Source of the DNA: LGRD01 sp031382215
Lineage (GTDB): Bacteria > Pseudomonadota > Gammaproteobacteria > Burkholderiales > Burkholderiaceae_C
Assembly (NCBI GenBank): GCA_031382215.1
Contig: JANMYQ010000073.1
Coordinates: 1-19,398, forward strand
DNA: 19,398 nucleotides
Direction of reading: 5' to 3'
The first letter of the stretch is position 1. The number at the start of each line of letters is the position of its first letter. The notes below the pieces were generated by a model. It ran no database searches, was not told where the DNA came from, and saw only the letters and a program-made list of their open reading frames with translations. The position numbers and the translations under genes are program-made. Positions 1 through 12,900 of this stretch are shown piece after piece.

Positions 1-1345
1 CTCCGCACCCATTCCATTCGACCAGCAGCTTGCTGAAGCGCATGGTTCCGGTGTTGGCGCTGTCAGTACCGATATCACCTTCCCACCCGGCCCAGCCGTT
101 GGCTGCGATGCGCACGTTGGTGACAGTCCAGTCCTTCAGTCGCCCGGCCATGATGCCGCGGTTCGCCAAGCCATGAACGTTCAGGTCCTTGAGTTGAACA
201 TTGGACGAATCTGAAGCGTAGACGCCCACGCTGGCCCATTCGCCATAGGGATAGGTGTCGCGATTGCACCGCAGACTGCCCGAGTGCGATTCCACGCATG
301 CGGAGTGATCGGTGATTTCCAGGCAAGACACTTCGACGTTGCTGCTGCCGGTCAGGTTGAGCACATTCGCCACGCGTTGTGTGCCCCACAACTGTGGTGG
401 CGCAGCGCAGCTACTGGCGTAGCCCTCACCGAGGATACGCGTGGGTCGTGCTGCGTCGGGGCCGGAGGGTACCGGGCGCATTGAGCAGTCCCAAGGCCAC
501 GAACTACTGCACTTGTCGGCGCCAGGCGCACCAAGCCCGATCATGTACTGACCAGCGTGAATGATGAGCGTATCGCCACCTGCGATCAGGGCTGTGCCGC
601 CGGAAGGAAGCGCCACCATGGGGCTCTTCCAGGCGCAGGCTTGGCTGGCGCTGGAGTAGGCGGCATCGGACTTGCCATTGCATTGCAGCGCGGTGCCGCC
701 GTCCATGCGAACGTGATAGACCTGACCGGATCCGCCCGCGACTGGTGCTGGTGCTGGTGCTGGTGCTGGTGCAGGTGCAGGTGCAGGTGCAGGTGCAGGT
801 GCAGGTGCAGGTGCAGGTGCTGGTGCTGGTGCAGGTGCAGGTGCTGGTGCTGGTGCTGGTGCTGGTGCTGGTGCTGGTGCTGGTGCTGGTGCAGCGCCAC
901 TCTGCGTAATCGATACGCTGGATGAGGCGGAATTCCCCGCCCAGTCGAACGCCGTGACGGTGACGGCGTTGGAATCGGGTTGCAGTGCGATCGCCGGTAC
1001 GCGCCAGGTTCGGGTTGCACCCCCAGTGCTCAGGACGGCGGTTCCCTTGCCACCACGGTTGTTGCTCCAGACCACGCGATAAACAGACGTGTTGTCAGTG
1101 ACGTTTCCGTAGGCCGCGACGGTCGAATCGGATGTCGAGAAGCCGGCGCCTGGGCCGGAAATGCTGATCAAAGGGGCGACTCGGTCGGTGCGGCGCCAGT
1201 AGCCCAGCGTCTCCGTGTCGGGAGTATCTGCGTTTACCTGAGCCGTGTCGGCGCTCTCCTCGGTGCCGCCGCCGCAGGCAGCGATCATGATGCAGGTCAT
1301 AACTTCGGTGAGTACGAAAGCGCTGCGCTTGATATCAATCTTCAT
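1..1345 (-). CDS. Lipoprotein with Ig-like domain, Ala-Pro linker and beta-helix (3' end outside window)
   Basis: Reading from the ATG at 1345, the frame stays open to the window edge (448 codons), so the C-terminus is missing. The N-terminus (MKIDIKRSAF...) is a lipoprotein signal with lipobox I21-A22-A23-C24 followed by GGG. An AAGG ribosome site lies 8 nt upstream, and the only in-frame ATG just upstream (1360) hits a TAG after three codons, which fixes the start. Residues about 45-150 look like a bacterial Ig-like domain (ends FDWAGNSASSSVSI). Residues about 152-201 are a pure (Ala-Pro)n linker. From about 205 on the protein is Cys-rich and carries asparagine-ladder sequences such as SNVEVSCLEI and SNVQLKDLNVHG, typical of right-handed parallel beta-helix (pectate-lyase-like) proteins. 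It is probably a surface or periplasmic carbohydrate-binding or carbohydrate-degrading protein. The substrate is not visible, and any catalytic residues may lie outside the window. Confidence 0.8.
   Translation of the reverse strand, partial: MKIDIKRSAFVLTEVMTCIMIAACGGGTEESADTAQVNADTPDTETLGYWRRTDRVAPLISISGPGAGFSTSDSTVAAYGNVTDNTSVYRVVWSNNRGGKGTAVLSTGGATRTWRVPAIALQPDSNAVTVTAFDWAGNSASSSVSITQSGAAPAPAPAPAPAPAPAPAPAPAPAPAPAPAPAPAPAPAPAPAPAPAPAPAPVAGGSGQVYHVRMDGGTALQCNGKSDAAYSSASQACAWKSPMVALPSGGTALIAGGDTLIIHAGQYMIGLGAPGADKCSSSWPWDCSMRPVPSGPDAARPTRILGEGYASSCAAPPQLWGTQRVANVLNLTGSSNVEVSCLEITDHSACVESHSGSLRCNRDTYPYGEWASVGVYASDSSNVQLKDLNVHGLANRGIMAGRLKDWTVTNVRIAANGWAGWEGDIGTDSANTGTMRFSKLLVEWNGCG
743..893. 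repeat. Hexamer array (TGCTGG/TGCAGG), about 25 units
   Basis: This is an almost perfect 6-bp tandem repeat. Blocks of GGTGCT alternate with blocks of GGTGCA. On the minus strand it encodes the Ala-Pro linker (GCA/GCT-CCA codons) of the lipoprotein. The repeat is in frame, so slippage would change the linker length by two residues per unit without breaking the gene. The same hexamer occurs in opposite orientation at 19274-19398. Confidence 0.95.
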
Positions 1346-1786
1346 GTTCTATGCCTTCATGTTGTACAAACCCAGCAGCACTCACTGCGCGGGTGTCGAT
1401 GCGAAAATACAGCCACTCGACCCAGATGAATCGCGGCGACGTCAGCCAATTGCTGGATTACTCGGCTTGCCCGACGCGGGTCGGGGCGTTGTTGCCAAGC
1501 GGCGGGAAACTCGGGTTGCCAGACGTTTGCCTGGGCGTTGTTTGCCGAGCACGATGAACGTGTGAGTGGGAAGATAAACGAGCGTGGTGCGGCCCCGGGT
1601 TACGTAGTTCGTGCCATGTAACCGTGTCGCCGGTCATCGGTGGCGGGCCAATACCCCGATGAGCCCGGGAATTCAGGGCTTAGTGAGACATTGCAGGATC
1701 CTCGGGCACGAACGTAAGGGAACGTTTCGTATCCCTCGCTTACGAAAATGGCTCCGCCATGAATCGAATCAGTCAATCCCAAGAAC
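1346..1786. other. Gene-free stretch with a cluster of inverted repeats
   Basis: I see no convincing gene here; the short reading frames have no recognisable domain. The stretch holds several inverted repeats: GGTTAC 1598-1603 with GTAACC 1618-1623; TCATCGG 1634-1640 with CCGATGA 1656-1662; CCCGGG at both 1594-1599 and 1664-1669; CGTAAG 1713-1718 with CTTACG 1739-1744; and ATGGC 1748-1752 with GCCAT 1756-1760. The first three can be drawn as a closed three-way junction. The function is unknown. It lies upstream of the divergent lipoprotein gene, so part of it may hold that gene's promoter, but no clear -35/-10 pair was identified. Confidence 0.5.
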
Positions 1787-1982
1787 TAGGGAAGGTCTGC
1801 AAAAAGCCCCGCTGAATGTGCTTGGTCGAAGCTGATGCGGCTGAGAAAATTCCGGTCATGAAGCAAGCCCGCACGCGACCTGAAAATGCTCGGGAAGCCG
1901 ACAGCCGAAGTCCGAAAGCCGCTCATCGATTCGAATGGCGCGCATCAGCTCATCGCGAAGCGGTCAAAGCCGACCTTCCCTA
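1787..1982. mobile_element. MITE-like element or decayed IS with terminal inverted repeats
   Basis: GGGAAGGTC at 1789-1797 is exactly inverted as GACCTTCCC at 1972-1980. The match extends to 11 of 12 positions (GGGAAGGTCTGC against GGGAAGGTCGGC). Each end is flanked outward by TA (1787-1788 and 1981-1982), consistent with a TA target duplication. The element is 192 bp without the TAs. Its interior has no intact transposase. A short open stretch from an ATG near 1858 (MKQARTRPEN...) might be a remnant, but I cannot identify it. Ends starting GGG with TA duplications are compatible with IS5-type families; this is an inference. Confidence 0.6.
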
Positions 1983-2007
1983 AGGCCCGCGCTTCTTGAG
2001 AGTGAAA

Positions 2008-2699
2008 TCACTCACGCTCCAGCAACAGATCGGCGATGACGGGGCGATGCTCCGAGCCGTCTTTGCTGCCGACAAAGCAGTCGAGCACTCCCAGCGCCGA
2101 ACTCACCAGAATGTGGTCAATTTGCAAGAAGCTGATGCCCGGCCGCAGCGAGTCGCCCCGGGTGTAGCCATAGCCATTTCCCGCGCTCGAGAAGGCGTCG
2201 CGCAGGCCTGCGTCAGGCAGCGCACCCACCACCGGCGAACCTTCCGGGGCGTTCAGGTCGCCGGCCACGATCACCGGGCGCCGGCTGGCTACCACGACAT
2301 CGGCCAGCGCCCTGGCCTGGGTCATGCGGTCTTCGAAGTTCTGCTGCCAGTCGTCGAGTCCGGCCGCCCCCTCGTAGCGGGTCGCGTTCAGGCCCTCGCG
2401 TGGGGACAGGAAGTGCACGGTGATCACGTCGATCTCGACGCTGTGCACCACCACACAGCGCAAAAAAGTGTGCGTTCGGCCCCTGAAGCTGATCTTTCCT
2501 GGCCCGCAATCGCGCATCGTGTAGCGGCTGGCAACGACGTATTGGCCGTAGGTGTGAACCGTGCGGTCGCCGAGTATCTTGCGCACGTGCTCGGACATCC
2601 TGCAGCACGAGGATGTCAGGGTCGTTCCAGTTCAAGCCACCAGGCTTGGGCGTGCACGACGTAGGCGGCCGACAAGGCCATGGTGGCGCCCGCCACCAT
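2008..2699 (-). pseudogene. Degenerate membrane-anchored EEP (endonuclease/exonuclease/phosphatase) protein
   Basis: Homology to the intact gene at 17596-18684 runs through three reading frames. The first frame (ATG 2699 to TGA 2616-2618) encodes part of the first membrane helix (MALSAAYVV, then WWLELE). The second (about 2632-2597) encodes NDPDILVLQD. The third (2598-2008) encodes the rest of the EEP domain, including VHFLSPREGLNA, PVIVAGDLNAPEGSP and SEHRPVIADL. Relative to the intact copy, about residues 62-145 are missing (two membrane helices and the MTYN strand with the catalytic-site Asn). A second deletion of about a dozen residues follows LVLQD, and both junctions shift the frame. 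The third frame alone would give a 196-residue protein from an ATG at 2598, but it would lack metal- and substrate-site residues. By eye the shared C-terminal half is about 70% identical to the intact paralogue, so the duplication is not recent. Confidence 0.85.
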
Positions 2700-2778
2700 G
2701 GCCTCGGGTTCGTTCGGTAACCCTACCCTTTCTCAGGATCTGTGCCGGCGCACGCCCCGCTAGCTAGACTGCCGGCCC

Positions 2779-5016
2779 ATGGCCCTAATCAAACCTCGAC
2801 TTTCGCGACGCGCCTTTGCCGTGGTTGTCCTAGGCGGTGTCGGTTTGGGGGGGGTGGGTCTGGGTTGGGTTTTGCGGCGCCGCGCCGGCGCCGGCTGCAG
2901 TCTCATAAAGGTGCAGCCCGGAGCGCCCCGCGAACTGCGGCTGGGCTCTATGCTGCGCATCGCCCCCGAAGGCACGGTGACGATCGTATCGAGACAGGCT
3001 GAACTCGGCCAGGGCGTGCAGACTGCCCTGCCAATGGCTCTTGCCGAGGAACTCGATGCCGCTTGGAGCGACGTGCGTGTGGAGCACGCCGACCTCGACC
3101 CGGCCCACGGTTCGCAGTTCACCGGTGCGAGCCTGTCAATCGCCAACCACCTGATCGCGTACCGCCGGCTCGGTGCCACGGCACGGGCCATGCTCGTCGA
3201 AGCGGCTGCACAAGCCTGGGACGTGCCTGCGTCGCAGTGCCGCAGCCGCGGCGGGCAGGTGCAACATCCCGGCAGCAACCGGATGTTGTCGTACGGCGCG
3301 CTCGCCGGCGCCGCGGCAGCACTGCCGGTGCCGGACGAAGTCGCGCTCAAGTCGCCCGATTCGTTCCGCCTTATCGGCACGCGGGTGACGGGCTTCGACG
3401 TGCATGCGATCGTGAGCGGCGCGCCGCTCTATGGCAGCGACTTCACGCTGCCGGGCCTCGTGCACGCACTGATCGAGCGATGCCCGGCGCAGGGCGGACG
3501 GCTGCTCGAGGCCAACCTTGCGGAGGTGAAGACGCTGCCCGGCGTACAGGACGTGTTCGTGCTCGACGAGGCTGGCGGTCCGTACTCGCTGCGCCACGGC
3601 GTCGCCGTGATCGCCCGCTCCACCTGGGCAGCGATGCGCGCGCGCGCCGCGTTGCAGTTGCGTTGGAAATTGCCCCCCGCCGAGGGCCAGGACGCCGACG
3701 GCTGGTCCGCCGCAGCGCAATCACTCCACGCCCGCGCCGGCCACTCGGGCGCGACGGTTCTTCGGCGTGACGGCGACGTGGAGGCCGCACTTGCCCGTGC
3801 AGCGATGCGAGTGCAGGCGCAATACGCTTTCCCCTTCGTCGCCCATGCAGCGATGGAACCGCTGAACTGTACTGCCCACCATTCCGGCGGCAAACTGGAC
3901 CTGTGGACGGCCAGCCAGAACCCGGAAGCGGCACGCAGTGCCGTCGCCGCCACGCTCGGCCTCGACCCGGCCGCCGTGCGGCTCCACGGGCTGCGCTGCG
4001 GCGGCGCTTTCGGTCGGAGGCTTGGCCACGACTGGATCGTCGAGGCCGCCGCCGTGGCCCTGCGCGTGGACGCGCCGGTGAAGCTGACCTGGACGCGCGA
4101 AGATGACTTTCAGCACGACCATCACCGGCCCGCCGGTTTCCATTTCCTCCGCGCCGGTCTGGACGAAAGCGGGCGGGTGCTCGCCTGGCACGATCACGTG
4201 ATCGGGTTCAGTCATGACGGCGAACGTCCGGGCCCTGGCGGCAGCATCGACGCCGAGGAGTTTCCGGCGCGCTGGATCAATGACTGTCTCATCGAACTGA
4301 GTCACCTGCGCAGCAGCGTGCCGACCGGCATGTGGCGCGCGCCGGTAGCAAACGCCGTGGCATGGGTAGTTCAGAGTTTCATCGACGAACTCGCGCACGC
4401 ATCCAGGCAGGACCCGCTGGCATTCCGCCTCAAGCTGCTGGGTGCCGCCGACCGGATGCGTTCTGGCGGGCTGCTGTCGCGCGCTGCGGGTTATCGGGTC
4501 GACCGCATGCGTGTCGTGCTCAACACAGTGGCCGATCGCGGCGGATGGGGGCGTACGATGCGGCGCGGTCAGGGGCAGGGGCTCGCGTTCCACCACTGCC
4601 ACCGTGGCTATGCAGCGCACCTGGTCGAGGTGACTGTCTCGCCCGCGGGGAAGTTGACGGTCGACCGCGTGGTCTGCGTCATCGACGTCGGCGAGCACAT
4701 CGTCAACCTTAGCGGGGCCCAGGCGCAGGTCGAAGGCAGCATCCTCGATGCGTTGTCGACGGCCCTGTGGCAGGAGGTCGATTTCAGCGCCGGTCGCCCG
4801 ACAACCCGGAACTTCGACACCTACCCGGTGTTGCAAATGGCCGACACCCCGCGGCGTATCGACGTGCACTTTCTGCGCACGCCGTTCCCGAGCAGCGGCC
4901 TGGGTGAGCCGGCGTTTCCGCCGCTGGCCCCGGCACTGTGCAATGCCATCTTCCGTGCCTGTGGCCACCGCATCCGTCGCTTGCCGATTGCCGGGACGAA
5001 CCTGGCATGGTCGTGA
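2779..5016 (+). CDS. Tat-exported molybdopterin hydroxylase large subunit (IorB-like)
   Basis: 745 residues, usual for the xanthine dehydrogenase / isoquinoline 1-oxidoreductase beta-subunit family, which hydroxylates N-heterocycles or oxidises aldehydes at a molybdenum cofactor. The N-terminus carries a twin-arginine signal (LSRRAFAVVVLGG, Arg10-Arg11, then a hydrophobic glycine-rich helix), so export to the periplasm is expected. Family motifs seen in order are GQGVQTALPMALAEELDAAW, MEPLNCTA, RCGGAFGRRL, VPTGMWRAP and SSGLGEPAFPPLAPALCNAI. The last contains the expected catalytic Glu (E710). The ATG at 2779 is the only start that puts the Tat motif near the N-terminus; no strong ribosome site is visible. 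The partner [2Fe-2S] subunit (IorA type), usually encoded next to it, is absent from the window. It lies 172 bp upstream of the synthetase genes on the same strand. Whether it tailors their product or merely neighbours them cannot be told; the substrate is unknown. Confidence 0.88.
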   Translation: MALIKPRLSRRAFAVVVLGGVGLGGVGLGWVLRRRAGAGCSLIKVQPGAPRELRLGSMLRIAPEGTVTIVSRQAELGQGVQTALPMALAEELDAAWSDVRVEHADLDPAHGSQFTGASLSIANHLIAYRRLGATARAMLVEAAAQAWDVPASQCRSRGGQVQHPGSNRMLSYGALAGAAAALPVPDEVALKSPDSFRLIGTRVTGFDVHAIVSGAPLYGSDFTLPGLVHALIERCPAQGGRLLEANLAEVKTLPGVQDVFVLDEAGGPYSLRHGVAVIARSTWAAMRARAALQLRWKLPPAEGQDADGWSAAAQSLHARAGHSGATVLRRDGDVEAALARAAMRVQAQYAFPFVAHAAMEPLNCTAHHSGGKLDLWTASQNPEAARSAVAATLGLDPAAVRLHGLRCGGAFGRRLGHDWIVEAAAVALRVDAPVKLTWTREDDFQHDHHRPAGFHFLRAGLDESGRVLAWHDHVIGFSHDGERPGPGGSIDAEEFPARWINDCLIELSHLRSSVPTGMWRAPVANAVAWVVQSFIDELAHASRQDPLAFRLKLLGAADRMRSGGLLSRAAGYRVDRMRVVLNTVADRGGWGRTMRRGQGQGLAFHHCHRGYAAHLVEVTVSPAGKLTVDRVVCVIDVGEHIVNLSGAQAQVEGSILDALSTALWQEVDFSAGRPTTRNFDTYPVLQMADTPRRIDVHFLRTPFPSSGLGEPAFPPLAPALCNAIFRACGHRIRRLPIAGTNLAWS

Positions 5017-5038
5017 ACAAGTCGCATCTGGCCGATAT

Positions 5039-5081
5039 CCCACCCCCTGTTTGAGGCGTATGGGGTGGGAACGAGCCCCAT
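5039..5081 (+). promoter_or_regulatory. Two mutually exclusive hairpins in the synthetase leader
   Basis: CCCACCCC (5039-5046) pairs with GGGGTGGG (5062-5069) across a 15-nt loop. ATGGGG (5060-5065) can instead pair with CCCCAT (5076-5081) across a 10-nt loop. The two stems share 5062-5065, so only one can form at a time. There is no T-run after either stem, so a standard intrinsic terminator is not supported. This could be an attenuator, a Rho-dependent end for the hydroxylase transcript, or chance. Confidence 0.35.
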
Positions 5082-5093
5082 TCCGAGCCAAAA

Positions 5094-5188
5094 ATGAGCG
5101 ACGATCCCTGGCCTGCGGAACGCCGATCAGCGTGCGCAGACCATGGGCGTCCGGCCCAACCTGCTTTGTCGAAACTACCCTGCAAGTA

Positions 5189-5189
<1 letters not shown>
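5094..5189 (+). CDS. Possible leader ORF, 31 codons, stop overlapping the synthetase start
   Basis: An ATG at 5094 opens a frame of 31 codons (MSDDPWPAERRSACADHGRP...) ending in TAA at 5187-5189. The last A of this stop is the first base of the synthetase ATG (TAATG). Such overlaps commonly couple translation. No clear ribosome site precedes the ATG and the peptide matches no family I know. It may be a short upstream ORF that delivers ribosomes to the weakly initiated synthetase start, or a coincidence. Confidence 0.25.
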
Positions 5190-9880
<4,691 letters not shown>

Positions 9881-9900
9881 TCTCCGACAACGAACCCGCG

Positions 9901-12900
9901 ATGACGAGTCCGATCTCCGACACCTTCGACACCGACATTGCCGTCGTTGGCATGGCCGGCCGCTTTCCCGGTGCGCGCAACATCGCCGAGTTCTGGCGCA
10001 ACCTGCGCGAGGGTGTGGAGTCGGTGGTCGCGTTCACCGACAAACAACTGCTCGCCGCCGGTGTCGACCCGAAGGAACTGGCCGACCCGAACTATGTTAG
10101 GGCCGGCGCGGTGCTGCCCGATATGGAAGGGTTCGACGCGCCGTTCTTCGGCTTCAGCCCGCGCGAGGCCTCGGTGATGGACCCGCAGCACCGACATTTC
10201 CTCGAATGCGCCTGGGAGGCGCTTGAAGACGCGGGGCATGTGCCGTCCCGCTTCGCCGGATCGATCGGCGTGTTCGGCGGTTCGGGCCACAACGCCTACA
10301 TGCCGTACAACCTGCTGACAAACCCGAAGCTGATGGCGTCGATGGGCTTCTTTCTCGTGCGCCACACCGGTAACGACAAGGACTTCCTGACCACCCGCGT
10401 CTCTTACCTGCTCGACCTGAAGGGCCCGAGCGTCAATGTGCAGACCGCCTGTTCCACTTCGCTGGTGGCGATGCACATGGGTGTGCAGAGCCTGCTGGCG
10501 CGCGAGTGCGACATGGCGCTGGCCGGCGGCGTGACTATCGAGCTACCGCACCGCCATGGTTACCTGTACCGCGAAGGCGAGATCCTCTCTCCCGACGGGC
10601 ACTGCCGCTCGTTCGACGCGCAATCCGAAGGCACGGTGTTCGGCAGCGGCGTCGGCATCGTCGTGCTGCGGCGCCTCGCTGACGCGCTGGCCGGCGGCGA
10701 CCACATCCATTGCGTGATCAAGGGAAGCGCGATCAACAACGACGGCTCGGGCAAGGTCGGTTACTTGGCACCCAGCGTCGACGGCCAAGCCCAAGCCATT
10801 GCCGAAGCGTTGGCGATCGCCAACGTGAGCGCCGACACGATCGGCTACGTGGAGGCACACGGCACCGGCACGCCAGTCGGCGACCCGATCGAGGTCGCTG
10901 CGCTGACGCAGGCCTTCCGCCAGAGCACCGAGCAGAGTGGCTACTGCGGCATCGGCTCGGTGAAGAGCAACATCGGCCACACCGATACCGCCGCAGGCGT
11001 GGCGAGTTTCATCAAGGTGGCGATGGCGCTGCAGCACCGCGAGCTCCCACCCTCGCTGCACTTCGGCACACCGAACCCGGCGTGCGATTTTGAGGGCAGC
11101 CCCTTCGTCGTCAACGCGACGCTGAAGGCCTGGACACCGCGGCCCGGTGTGCCGCGTCGTGCCGGCATCAGTTCACTCGGCGTCGGTGGCACCAACGCGC
11201 ACATCGTCGTCGAGGAATCGCCCGCGACCGAGCCCGCCGGCCCGGCGCGTGCGCACCAGCTCTTGCTGCTGTCGGCCAAGACGCCGGTAGCGCTCGAACG
11301 AGCTGCGAGCGCGCTCGCCGAGCATCTGCAGGATCACCCCGGCATCGACCTCTCCGACGCGGCCTATACGCTGCAAGTCGGCCGCCAGGCGATGAAGCAG
11401 CGCCGCGCGCTGGTGGCGCGCGATGCGGCCGATGCTGCCGCAGCGCTCTCGGCCAACGACGCGCAACGCGTGTATGCCCACGCCGGTAACGAGCAGCCGC
11501 GCGGCGTCGCCTTCATGTTCGCCGGCGGCGGCGCGCAATACCCGAACATGGGTGCCGACCTGTACAGCAGCGAAGCGATGTTCCGCGCCACGGTCGACGA
11601 ATGCCTGACGCTGCTCGCGCGCCATTCACCGCTCGATTTCCGCGCCGCGCTGATGCCGGCTGCGGGCCAGGATTCGGCCGCCGCATCCTTGCTGGAAAAA
11701 CCTGCGCTTGCGCTGCCGGCACTCTTCACTGTGCAGCTCGCGCAAGCGAAGCTGTGGATGTCGTGGGGGCTGGAGCCGGCCGCGATGATCGGCCACAGCA
11801 TGGGTGAGTACACCGCGGCGCACCTGGCGGGCGTGTTCTCGCTCGACGATGCGCTCGCACTTGTCGCACTGCGCGGCCGGCTGTTCGAGAGCTTGCCCGA
11901 GGGCGGCATGCTGAGCGTTCCGATGGCCGCCGACGAATTGCGCGCGCTGATGCCGGCCGAACTCTCGATCGCCGCCGTCAACGGCCCACAGCTGTGCGTG
12001 GCCTCGGGCCCGGTGCGCGCGATCGAGGCCTTGCAGCAGCAGCTCGAAGCGCGGGATGTCGACGCGGCGCGGGTGCGCATCTCGGTGGCCGCGCACTCGT
12101 CGATGCTGGAGCCGATCCTGGCCGAGTTCGGCAGCTTCTTCCGCGGCATCCGCATGAATGCGCCGCAGCGGCCGTTCGTGTCGAACCTGTCGGGCAACTG
12201 GATCACACCGGCCGAAGCCACCGATGCCGCGTACTGGGTGCGCCACCTGCGCCAGACGGTGCAGTTCGCGCAGGGCCTGTCGCTGCTGCTGGCCGACGAC
12301 GGGCATGTGCTGCTCGAAGTAGGCCCCGGCCGCACACTCGCGTCGCTGGCGCGCCAGCACCCGGGCCGGCCGGCCGCGCAGCCGGTGTTCAACTCGCTGC
12401 GCCACCCCGACGAGCAGGTGCACGACCAGGCCTTCGTACTTGGTGTGCTCGGCAAGTTGTGGGCGCATGGCGCCGAGGTCGACTGGAAGGCCTTCCACGG
12501 CGACGCGTTGCGCCACCGTGTGCCGCTGCCCACCTACCCGTTCGAGCACCAGCGCCATTGGGTTGAGCCTGGCAAGACGCCGGCGGCCGACAACGCCGCA
12601 GCCGAGCTCACGCTCGACCGCCGCAACGACGTGGCCGACTGGTTCTACCGACCGCAATGGCGGCGGGCCGAACTCCCCGCAGCGGTCGCGCCGACGCCGC
12701 GCACGCTGGTGTTTGAAGACGGCTGCGCCTTCGGCGCGCGCCTGGCCAGGCACCTGCGCGGCGTGGGCCGCGAGGTGGTGTCCGTGCGGGCCGGCGCGGC
12801 GTATGCGCGTGAGGGGGCCGATGCCTTCACCGTGCGCGCCGGCAATGCCGACGACCACGCCGAACTAATCGGCACGCTGAAGGCCGAGAGCCGCCTGCCG

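Noticed and set aside
743..893. Regular short repeats that might be taken for a CRISPR array
   Set aside because: The unit is 6 bp with no spacers and encodes an in-frame Ala-Pro linker.
557..1020. Open frames across the hexamer array giving Cys-Trp or His-Gln repeats on either strand
   Set aside because: These are alternative frames of the repeat; only the minus frame from 1345 has a signal peptide and recognisable domains on both sides.
2008..2598. The third-frame fragment of the left EEP copy as a functional 196-residue protein
   Set aside because: It lacks the N-terminal strand with the active-site Asn and the membrane anchor, and neighbouring homologous fragments lie in two other frames.
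5039..5069. Hairpin as an intrinsic terminator for the hydroxylase gene
   Set aside because: No T-run follows the stem, so it is listed only as a possible regulatory structure.
4748..5188. N-terminal extension of the NRPS upstream of 5189
   Set aside because: The stretch overlaps the end of the hydroxylase gene in another frame, shows no domain, and the formyltransferase fold begins right at the ATG at 5189.
11364..12858. Antisense frames of about 390-410 codons opposite the PKS AT region
   Set aside because: Compositional shadows of the GC-rich PKS; the sense strand has the AT active-site motifs.
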